A model generated the notes under the pieces. The model saw only the letters and a list, made by a program, of their open reading frames with translations, made no database searches and was not told the origin of the DNA. Position numbers and translations under genes: made by a program. DNA of 64,000 bases from Bacteroidota bacterium (GTDB lineage Bacteria; Bacteroidota; Bacteroidia; Chitinophagales; BACL12): the NCBI GenBank assembly GCA_016706255.1, contig JADJJZ010000006.1, positions 496,001-560,000 of the forward strand, written 5' to 3'. Positions 57,028-64,000 of the stretch are shown here, in pieces; position 1 is the stretch's first letter; the number at the start of each line of letters is the position of its first letter.

Positions 57028-57636
57028 TCACTTCGCAGCAGCAAATTTCCCTGCTACCACATCCCAGTTAATTACATTAAAAAATGCAGCTATATAATCG
57101 GGGCGACGATTTTGGTAGTGGAGGTAGTAGGCGTGTTCCCATACATCCATTCCTAAAATTGGTGTGCCTTTTACTTCTGATACATCCATCAAGGTATTAT
57201 CCTGATTTGGTGAAGAGGTTACTGCTAATTTTTTTTCAGGTGTAACAATGAGCCAAGCCCAACCGGAACCAAAACGTGTTGCTCCTGCAGCGGCGAATAA
57301 TTCTTTGAATTTATCGAAACCACCTAAATCGCGGTCGATGGCTGCTGCTAAATCACCTGTTGGTGTTCCACCTGCATTTGGGCCCATTACTTCCCAAAAT
57401 AAGTTGTGATTATAAAATCCGCCACCATTGTTGCGAACAGCAGGAGATATTTTAGAAACATTAGCAAGAATTTCTTCTATACTTTTATTTTCCCATTCAG
57501 TACCGGCAATCGCATTATTCAGATTAGTTGTATAAGCTGCATGGTGTTTGTCGTGATGAATTTCCATTGTTCTCGCATCGATATGCGGTTCCAGCGCGTC
57601 GAAAGCGTATGGAAGAGGTTGTAATTGAAATGCCAT
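57028..57636 (-). CDS. Superoxide dismutase (Fe/Mn family)
   Basis: Converts superoxide to peroxide and oxygen. 202 residues, cytoplasmic, the usual length. Metal ligands fit HHDKHHAAYTTNLN (His near 27), NHNLFWEVM (His near 75) and DVWEHAYYLHYQNRR (Asp and His near 160-164). Fe and Mn forms are not safely separable by eye. It stands alone with its own start. Confidence 0.95.
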   Translation of the reverse strand: MAFQLQPLPYAFDALEPHIDARTMEIHHDKHHAAYTTNLNNAIAGTEWENKSIEEILANVSKISPAVRNNGGGFYNHNLFWEVMGPNAGGTPTGDLAAAIDRDLGGFDKFKELFAAAGATRFGSGWAWLIVTPEKKLAVTSSPNQDNTLMDVSEVKGTPILGMDVWEHAYYLHYQNRRPDYIAAFFNVINWDVVAGKFAAAK

Positions 57637-57754
57637 AGTTTATTGAGTTTTAGAATTTAGAAATTTGTTAATCTTCGTTGCATTTACAACAGAAGCGATA
57701 AAGATAAAACAGCAATTAAAAAATCAGGTTCGTTTAAAGAAAAATTAATTTACT

Positions 57755-58198
57755 TCAGCGTTTGCCAATAAAAAATTTCTTGAGCAAACTTTGTGCATGT
57801 TCGGCCCCAATACCTTGTTGCACTATTGTTTTGGGGTGAAGAATATGTTCATGTCGCGTAAAACCCATTTTCGGGTCGGAGGCGCCATAAACGATGCGAC
57901 CTACCTGAGCCCAATAACTGGCTGCAGCGCACATGGGGCAAGGCTCCAGCGTTACATAAAGGGTGCAGTCGGGTAGGTATTTTGCGTTAAAATGGTTACA
58001 AGCGGAGGTTATTGCCTGCATTTCAGCATGTGCAGTGGGATCTGACAGCCTTTCCACTAAATTGTGGGCTTTGGCAATTATCTGATGCCCCGCCACTATA
58101 ACTGCCCCAATCGGCACCTCGTCTTCCTGCAGGGCCTTTTCCGCCATTTTTAGGGCCTCTTCCATAAAAAATGCATCCGGATCCTTAATTATTCCCAT
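57755..58198 (-). CDS. tadA: tRNA-specific adenosine deaminase (nucleoside deaminase)
   Basis: 147 residues. Zinc-deaminase motif HAEMQAI (His ligand and catalytic Glu, near 57) with PCPMCAAA (two Cys ligands, near 87), and a DEVPIGAVIVA start typical of TadA, which makes inosine at the tRNA wobble position. Family size and motifs fit TadA better than guanine deaminase, though the latter is not excluded. It stands between the divergent tolC-like gene and the SOD gene. Confidence 0.88.
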   Translation of the reverse strand: MGIIKDPDAFFMEEALKMAEKALQEDEVPIGAVIVAGHQIIAKAHNLVERLSDPTAHAEMQAITSACNHFNAKYLPDCTLYVTLEPCPMCAAASYWAQVGRIVYGASDPKMGFTRHEHILHPKTIVQQGIGAEHAQSLLKKFFIGKR

Positions 58199-58403
58199 GG
58201 CATAAAGGTAAGGGCTTGTGCTAAAACAGCCATAATTTTCGTTAACTTTTCATTTTTATCGCTAAATCGATATCTAAACCCAATTTTCATAAACCCTAAA
58301 CGTCCTGTAACTTTTAACTCATTTCCTTCATTCATCCTTAAAAAGTCTTAATTTATCTAAAACTTTAAAAGGCTCGTCTTTTTTGAATTAATTTTAACCC
58401 GTC

Positions 58404-59744
58404 ATGAGAAAATTTTCCATCATTGCCATTTTAGTTGCAGTTTCAACCGGTGTTTTTGCTCAAACTACCATTTCGCTACAGGACGCTATCAACAGGGCAA
58501 CCGACTATAACCTTCAACTCAAACAAGGTGCTGCCGGTGTTGAATTTTCTGAAAAAGCTGCCAATCAAAGTCGTTTGTTATTGTTGCCTAATCTTAACCT
58601 CGGAAGTTCGTATTTCTGGAATTTTGGATATACGGTTGATCCGGTAACCAACTTACCGCTTGCCAACAGTTTTCAGAACAATGGTTTTCAGGCTTCGTCA
58701 TCAATGAATTTATTCAGCGGCGGCAGCATCAGCAATACCATTAAAAAAAGTAAAACCGATTTACAGGTTGCAGGAATGAATTATAAAGAAGCTGTAGAAA
58801 ATGTGCAGTTTCAGGTAATTGTTGCTTACCTCGCAGTAATGTTTGCAGAAGAACAATTAAAAATTGCAGACCAAAAAATAAGTACTACACAACTGCAATT
58901 AAACAATTCAAAAAAACTTGCTCAGGCAGGCAGTATTCCCGAAGGCAATTTACTTACTATTGAAGCACAATTAGCGCAGGATGAATTAAATCAGATTCAA
59001 GCGCAAAATCAGGTGGATAAAACTTATCTCGATTTAAAATTATTGTTGCAGATGGATGTAACTGAAAATATCCGCATCGCTTATCCTGATGTTGCTAAAC
59101 TGGAATATATTTTAAATGCTCCGGTGCCTGATGCATTAACCGTTGCTAATTATGCTATTGCAAATAAAGCAAGTATAAAAAAATATGAGTATCAGTTAAT
59201 GAGTGATGAACTCAATAAAAAAATTGCCGGCGCAGGTGCTATGCCAACATTGAGTTTAGTTGGTCAGGTTGGAACTAATTATTCCAGTGCAACTTATCCG
59301 CCAATAATTAATGAAGCCGACCCTTACGGAACACAAATAAATAATAACCTGAGTGAGGTGGTAGGTATTTCATTACAAATTCCGATTTTCAATAATGGTC
59401 AGGTGATGTTGAACAAACAAAATGCCGACCTTACTTTAATTAATACCCAATTGAATCAGCAAATTGCCGTTAATACCATGCGTCAAAACGTAACGCAGGC
59501 AATTAATGATTTAAAAGCAGCCATTGCAAGTTATGCAGCAGCAGAAAAAAATATGGCTGCAGCAGTGAGCGCATTTGAATTTGCTGAAAAAAAATTCAAT
59601 ATGGGCACTGCTTCTTCATTTGAATATACCAATGCAATAAATATGAAAGCCCAAGCAGAATCATCTTTAGTGCAGGCAAAATATGATTTGATTTTCAAGG
59701 CAAAAATTATTGATTATTACCTTGATAAACCTTTAGACTTTTAA
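58404..59744 (+). CDS. TolC-family outer-membrane efflux protein
   Basis: 446 residues. Signal peptide to about residue 19 (VFAQ), then two TolC repeats of long helices and short strands: ISLQDAINRATDYNLQLKQG at the start, ANQSRLLLLPNLNLGSSYFW, and the second repeat near GAGAMPTLSLVGQVGTNYSS. The C-terminal helices (KKFNMGTASSFEYTNAIN) are typical. Outer-membrane channel of an export system with the adaptor encoded 10 bases downstream. Confidence 0.92.
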   Translation: MRKFSIIAILVAVSTGVFAQTTISLQDAINRATDYNLQLKQGAAGVEFSEKAANQSRLLLLPNLNLGSSYFWNFGYTVDPVTNLPLANSFQNNGFQASSSMNLFSGGSISNTIKKSKTDLQVAGMNYKEAVENVQFQVIVAYLAVMFAEEQLKIADQKISTTQLQLNNSKKLAQAGSIPEGNLLTIEAQLAQDELNQIQAQNQVDKTYLDLKLLLQMDVTENIRIAYPDVAKLEYILNAPVPDALTVANYAIANKASIKKYEYQLMSDELNKKIAGAGAMPTLSLVGQVGTNYSSATYPPIINEADPYGTQINNNLSEVVGISLQIPIFNNGQVMLNKQNADLTLINTQLNQQIAVNTMRQNVTQAINDLKAAIASYAAAEKNMAAAVSAFEFAEKKFNMGTASSFEYTNAINMKAQAESSLVQAKYDLIFKAKIIDYYLDKPLDF

Positions 59745-59754
59745 ATAAACAAAT

Positions 59755-61047
59755 ATGCGCTCGTTAAAAATTTTAGGAATAATTGTAGTTCTATTGATCA
59801 TCGTGTTAGTACTCGGCTCTAAACAGGGTTGGTTTAATGGCGGAGCAAAAACAATGGTAACCTCTGATGTTGTTGAAAAAAGGAATATTGTAGAAACTGT
59901 TACTGCAAGTGGTAAAATTTATCCGGTAACACAAGTGAGTATTTCTGCCGAAATTTCTGGAGAAATTGTGGAGTTGCCGGTAAAAGAAGGTGACAAGGTG
60001 AAAGAAGGTGATTTATTAATGCGCATAAATCCCGATTTATATGAAAGTCAGGTTGAGCAGGCACAAGCAGGTTTAGATAATACAAAAGCACAATTATCAA
60101 GCGCAAGAGCTCGTGTATTACAATCTAAATTACAATTCGACAACGCAAAAATTTCATTCGACCGCAATACACAATTATTAAAAGATAAAGTGATTTCTCA
60201 AATGGAATACGAGCAATCGCAATTGGCTTATGAAACGGCGAGAGCAGAATATGGTATTGCACAGGAAAGTGTAACTGCAATGGAGTATACTGTAAAAAGT
60301 AGTGAAGCGATGTTGCGTGAAATGCGTAATAATTATAAACGTACATCGATATATGCTCCTGCTAATGGAACTGTGGTGGGATTAAATAAAAAGAAAGGCG
60401 AAAAAGTATTGGGGACTATTCAAATGACCGGTGACCAGTTAATGAGTATTGCCGATTTAACACAAATGGAAATTCAGGTAGATGTTAGTGAAAATGATGT
60501 ATTAAGAATTGATGTAGGTGACACTGCAGATATTGAAGTTGATGCTTATTTAAATCGCAAATTTAAAGGTGTGGTATTTCAAATCGCCAACTCTGCAGGA
60601 AGTGGAAGTATTTTAAGTGCTGTGTCTGACCAGGCTACTAATTTTAAAGTAAAAATTTATTTATTACCTGAATCGTATGCCGATTTAATGAAAGAAAGTG
60701 CCGGTAAATATCCATTTTACCCGGGTATGAGTGCAACGGTTGAAATTAAAACCGATGTTGCAAGAAATGTATTATCTATTCCTATTCAGGCAATCACAAC
60801 GAGAGAAGATACCACCGATACCAATAAGGATAAAAAAATAAATGAAATTGTTTATATCGCCGATGGTGATAAAGCAAAAGAAGTAATTGTAACTTCCGGT
60901 TTGCAGGACGATAATTTTATTGAAATTAAATCAGGACTTAACGACGGTGATAAAATTATTTCCGGTCCTTACAATACCATTACCAATGTGTTGAAGGATG
61001 GTGATTTAATTAAAGTTGAAGAGAAAGAAGCGGCAGTGAAGGAATAA
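59755..61047 (+). CDS. Periplasmic adaptor (HlyD/MacA-like membrane fusion protein)
   Basis: 430 residues. N-terminal membrane anchor (ILGIIVVLLIIVLVLG), biotinyl-lipoyl-like half (SGKIYPVTQVSISAEISGEI), a long helical hairpin (residues 95-195) and the beta-barrel domain (GTVVGLNKKKGEKVLGTIQM). Pairs with the TolC-like gene. The ABC permease (MacB-like) usually encoded next is not in the window: exbD comes instead, so this exporter is either incomplete or uses a permease elsewhere. Confidence 0.92.
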   Translation: MRSLKILGIIVVLLIIVLVLGSKQGWFNGGAKTMVTSDVVEKRNIVETVTASGKIYPVTQVSISAEISGEIVELPVKEGDKVKEGDLLMRINPDLYESQVEQAQAGLDNTKAQLSSARARVLQSKLQFDNAKISFDRNTQLLKDKVISQMEYEQSQLAYETARAEYGIAQESVTAMEYTVKSSEAMLREMRNNYKRTSIYAPANGTVVGLNKKKGEKVLGTIQMTGDQLMSIADLTQMEIQVDVSENDVLRIDVGDTADIEVDAYLNRKFKGVVFQIANSAGSGSILSAVSDQATNFKVKIYLLPESYADLMKESAGKYPFYPGMSATVEIKTDVARNVLSIPIQAITTREDTTDTNKDKKINEIVYIADGDKAKEVIVTSGLQDDNFIEIKSGLNDGDKIISGPYNTITNVLKDGDLIKVEEKEAAVKE

Positions 61048-61151
61048 ACCGCTGCCCCACAATCGTCATGCTAATCTCATATTTACGGTTTCCATAAAAC
61101 CATTTATGGAAACCGCCGTAAAACAGTACCATAACAGTAAAACTCATTGTT

Positions 61152-61673
61152 ATGGCACATGTAGAAACTTCCCGTTCAGCCGCAGTTGGTAAACACAACA
61201 GCCGCACAACACGCAAACCAATTTTTGTCGACATGACTCCCATGGTGGACTTAGCATTTTTGCTGATTTCATTTTTTATGCTCACCACGGTTTTGGAAAA
61301 AAATTATGCAATGGATTTGAATATGCCGGCAATTCCGGAAAATCCAATGCCAATTTCAAAAAGCAGAACGATGACCATTATTGCTGATAAAAATAATCAG
61401 CTCTATTATTATAATGGTGAAAAGCCTGACAATTTGGTGTCCATAAATTACAATCAAAATAGTTTGCGTTCATTATTAATACAACGTATAGCGCAACAAC
61501 AGGCAGCGGATCCGGATAAAGGATTAATATGTTTAATAAAATTAAGTGATGCAGCAGATTATGACGATATGGTGCAATTGCTTGATGAAATGACCACCAC
61601 TAAAGTGCCAACCTATGCCATTCAGGAATTAACTGAGGAAGAAAAAGCCGCCTTAGCAGGAATCCAAAAATAA
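61152..61673 (+). CDS. exbD: Biopolymer transport protein ExbD-like
   Basis: 173 residues. Single N-terminal membrane helix with the channel Asp (FVDMTPMVDLAFLLISFFML, residues 26-45), then a periplasmic domain. Part of the proton-driven ExbB-ExbD-TonB energiser of outer-membrane receptors. No exbB is adjacent. The next gene is tonB-like. Confidence 0.9.
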   Translation: MAHVETSRSAAVGKHNSRTTRKPIFVDMTPMVDLAFLLISFFMLTTVLEKNYAMDLNMPAIPENPMPISKSRTMTIIADKNNQLYYYNGEKPDNLVSINYNQNSLRSLLIQRIAQQQAADPDKGLICLIKLSDAADYDDMVQLLDEMTTTKVPTYAIQELTEEEKAALAGIQK

Positions 61674-61732
61674 TTTTAATGATGATTATGGAAAAACGGC
61701 TACACTTTCATCACAATTCTAAATTCACTGCT

Positions 61733-62537
61733 ATGAACACTTTAAAAAATTATTCTAATGCCAGTATCGATGATATGGTATTTGAAAACAGAAACCAGGC
61801 TTACGGTGCATATCAATTACGCCGCGATTCATCATCCCGCCACCTTGCTATTGCTTTGTTTGTGGGTATTTTATTAACCTCAGTTGTAACAGCTTTTAGT
61901 TTGAATAATAAAAAAGTTGTAGCAAATGATTTGGATGATATAATAGACTGCCCTATGGTACCGCTAGATATCACTAAAGTTGAATTACCAAAATTAGAAT
62001 TGCCAAAACCGATTCCACAAGAAGTAATTCCGATGGCCACTCAAAAAATTTCTTGAATTTAAACCGGTGGTTGACGATAAAGTTATTGTTGACGATGTGC
62101 CTACAATTGATGATTTAAAAGGAAAAATAATCGACAAAGTTACCACTGAAGGTCCGAAAGTGGATGTGCCTATTATTAAAGAAAAAGTAATTGTGAGCGA
62201 ACCTGTTGTAAAGCCTAAAGAGGTATTAAAATTCGCAGAACAAATGCCGGAATACAATGGTGGATTTTTGGCTATGCAGAAGTACTTACAAAAAAATATA
62301 CGCTATCCGCAAGCAGCATTACACATGGGAACTACAGGAATAGTATATGTAGAATTTGTGATTGAAACCGATGGCGCTATAACAGATGCAAAAGTTATTC
62401 GCGGTATTGGTGATGGTTGTGATGAAGAAGCGTTGCGTGCTGTAACCAATATGCCAAAATGGGTTCCGGGAAAACAAAATGGTCAGGAAGTTCGTGTAAG
62501 AACTACCGTTCCGATAAAATTTGAATTAGAAAATTAA
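61733..62537 (+). CDS. TonB-like energy transducer (one frameshift)
   Basis: Reconstructed length about 268 residues. Starts at MNTLKNYSNASIDDMVFENR (the usual N-terminus; upstream ATGs at 61679 and 61688 give non-homologous residues), then RNQAYGAYQLRRDSSSRHLA and one helix, a Val/Pro/Lys-rich linker, and the TonB_C domain (YNGGFLAMQKYLQKNIRYPQ, TGIVYVEFVIETDGAITDAK). The break is at 62043-62048 (six A for an expected five), restoring QKFLEFKPVVDD. A terminator follows. Confidence 0.88.
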
Positions 62538-62570
62538 GTTGAATATTTTAATTGAGTTAACAAATCAGGT

Positions 62571-62605
62571 AAGCCTTCCGTTACTTTTCGCGGGAGGCTT
62601 TTTTA
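62571..62605 (+). terminator. Intrinsic terminator after tonB
   Basis: Ten-pair stem AAGCCTTCCG/CGGGAGGCTT (one G-T) with a TTACTTTTCG loop and a T-rich 3' flank (62601-62605). It lies between the converging tonB and rnc genes. Confidence 0.85.
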
Positions 62606-62632
62606 TGTAAAGATGTTAATGGTTGAGATAAA

Positions 62633-63358
62633 TTACACTTCATGGATACCTAATTTTCGGCATCCTATTTCGCTGGCTTTTTGTTCAGCGCGTTTTTTAC
62701 TGTAGTCGATATCTTCAGCAATGAGTTCGGTATCTAAAAATAAACCCATTTTATACATGCGTTTACCTTTTAGTTCGTGTTCTTCTATGAGGTCGAATTT
62801 AATATCGCGGCCATTTTTCTGGGCCCATTCAATTATTTTGCTTTTAAAATTGATCACAACACTTTCCAATTCAGCGATTTCATAGTGTGGAATCAGGATT
62901 TTATGCATAAAAAACTTACTTGCCTTGAGATACCCCGCATCAACATAAATTGCTCCAACCAAGGCTTCGAGGGCATTTCCCAGTACATTGCTTTTAGTAA
63001 GATCGGTTCCGCCTTTACGAATTTGCATCATCTCACCTAAACCAATTTTCATGGCAACGCGGTTTAACTGTTCGCGGCTGACAATCTTACTCCGCATTTC
63101 GGTAAGGAAACCTTCTGTTTTGTACGGATATTTTTTAAAAAGGAAGTCTGCAATCACCAAATCAATCACTGCATCGCCTAATAATTCGAGGCGTTCGTTG
63201 TTGGTATGTACTGAATTATGGATAGAACTATGCTGAAAAGCGAGTTTGTATACATTGTGATTAATGGGAGCTAATCCGGTAATACTTTTCAGTTTTCGGC
63301 AAAAGACCTGTTCGGGCCCCAAATTACAGTTGTAAAATTTACGGATATTCGACAGCAA
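62633..63358 (-). CDS. rnc: Ribonuclease III
   Basis: Double-strand-specific RNase for rRNA and mRNA processing. 241 residues: catalytic domain with signature NERLELLGDAVIDLVIADFL near residue 55 and the second metal site ALVGAIYVDAG near residue 130; then a double-stranded RNA-binding domain from about residue 165 (INFKSKIIEWAQKNG to the end). It starts 4 bases after the fabF stop, the conserved fabF-rnc order in this phylum. Confidence 0.97.
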   Translation of the reverse strand: MLSNIRKFYNCNLGPEQVFCRKLKSITGLAPINHNVYKLAFQHSSIHNSVHTNNERLELLGDAVIDLVIADFLFKKYPYKTEGFLTEMRSKIVSREQLNRVAMKIGLGEMMQIRKGGTDLTKSNVLGNALEALVGAIYVDAGYLKASKFFMHKILIPHYEIAELESVVINFKSKIIEWAQKNGRDIKFDLIEEHELKGKRMYKMGLFLDTELIAEDIDYSKKRAEQKASEIGCRKLGIHEV

Positions 63359-63362
63359 GCAA

Positions 63363-64000
63363 TTAGCTACTTAACTTTTTAAATATAACAGAAGCATTGT
63401 GACCACCGAATCCGAAGGTATTGCTCAGAACGGCATTTAATTCACGGGTTTGTGCTTTATTGAATGTTAAGTTAAGTCTCGGATCGAATACAGGGTCATC
63501 ATTAAAATGGTTAATTGTTGGAGGAATTATACCATTGTTGAGTGCAAGTACGCTGGCAATAGCCTCAATAGCGCCTGCAGCACCCAGTAAGTGACCTGTC
63601 ATGGATTTGGTTGAGCTGATGTTCATTTTGTAAGCATGCTCACCAAAAACAGTTTGTATCGCTTTAATTTCCTGTGGGTCGCCAATAGGGGTAGATGTTC
63701 CGTGTACGTTGATATAATCGAGTTCTTCGAGTTGCATTCCTGCATCGCGAAGGGCGTCTTTCATAACCAACTGAGCACCGAGCCCGTCAGGATGTGGGGC
63801 TGTCATATGATAAGCATCGGCACTCATACCGCCGCCCATATATTCAGCATAAATTTTTGCGCCTCGTTTAATAGCGTGGTCGTAATCTTCAAGAATTAGC
63901 GCACCGGCACCTTCACCCAATACAAATCCGTCGCGATCAACATCGAATGGACGGGAGGCGGTTTGAGGCGAATCGTTGCGTTCACTCAGGGCTTTCATGG
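63363..64000 (-). CDS. fabF: Beta-ketoacyl-ACP synthase II, 3' part
   Basis: Fatty-acid chain elongation enzyme. The 5' half, with the active Cys, lies beyond the window end; 211 residues are visible from an internal Met. Both catalytic His regions are present: INVHGTSTPIGDPQE and TKSMTGHLLGAAGAIEA, with the glycine-rich end NTFGFGGHNASVIF. Followed closely by rnc. Confidence 0.96.
   Translation of the reverse strand, partial: MKALSERNDSPQTASRPFDVDRDGFVLGEGAGALILEDYDHAIKRGAKIYAEYMGGGMSADAYHMTAPHPDGLGAQLVMKDALRDAGMQLEELDYINVHGTSTPIGDPQEIKAIQTVFGEHAYKMNISSTKSMTGHLLGAAGAIEAIASVLALNNGIIPPTINHFNDDPVFDPRLNLTFNKAQTRELNAVLSNTFGFGGHNASVIFKKLSS

Overview
The window is chromosomal DNA from an AT-rich member of the Bacteroidota, probably an environmental lineage near Chitinophagales/Saprospiria. 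Markers are a T9SS-sorted secreted protein, a one-piece hybrid two-component sensor with an AraC output, DUF4270 next to glmS, TAnnTTTG-type promoter boxes, head-GIN and ExbD/TonB proteins, and a Kdp operon driven by a sigma-54 activator. No tRNA, rRNA or CRISPR array was seen.

Layout. 1-4.2 kb: end of the Complex I operon (nuoL partial, nuoM, nuoN). 4.3-8.4 kb: head-GIN lipoprotein, then a minus-strand operon panD - flippase-like protein - rfaE2 - acyl-CoA dehydrogenase. 8.4-11.9 kb: five small genes separated by five copies of a double-hairpin repeat, including kptA. 11.9-21.5 kb: T9SS protein, M24 peptidase, MFS permease, secreted protein, large hybrid sensor. 21.7-31.8 kb: complete Kdp potassium-uptake operon (sigma-54 regulator, a 27-residue membrane peptide, kdpF, kdpA, kdpB, kdpC, porin, KdpD sensor domain, histidine kinase), several genes broken by one-base indels. 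31.9-33.6 kb: IS4 transposase remnant and repeats.

34.2-50.65 kb is the unusual part. Small, mostly unrelated minus-strand genes alternate with 113-136 bp imperfect palindromes that begin at or just after each stop codon. This is the layout of an integron cassette array without an integrase (a CALIN). Cargo includes SUKH-like, DUF6891-like, DUF3828-like, PD-(D/E)XK-like and LRR-like proteins. Embedded in it is a four-gene minus-strand operon: XRE regulator, D12 DNA adenine methylase, PtuA-like ATPase with a long N-terminal extension, and PtuB-like HNH nuclease. This looks like a Septu-type anti-phage module joined to a modification methylase.

50.9-64 kb: panC, a GT5-only glycogen-synthase-like gene, DUF4270, glmS, an intergenic repeat tract, superoxide dismutase, tadA, TolC/HlyD-type export genes, exbD, tonB, rnc and the end of fabF. 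panC and panD, normally adjacent in this phylum, are 42.5 kb apart here, and related inverted repeats of about 125 bp lie at both borders of the interval.

Caution: from 25.5 kb onward many genes carry one-base indels in short homopolymers that leave both reading-frame halves conserved. This suggests read error at least as much as gene decay, so I describe the reconstructed genes.
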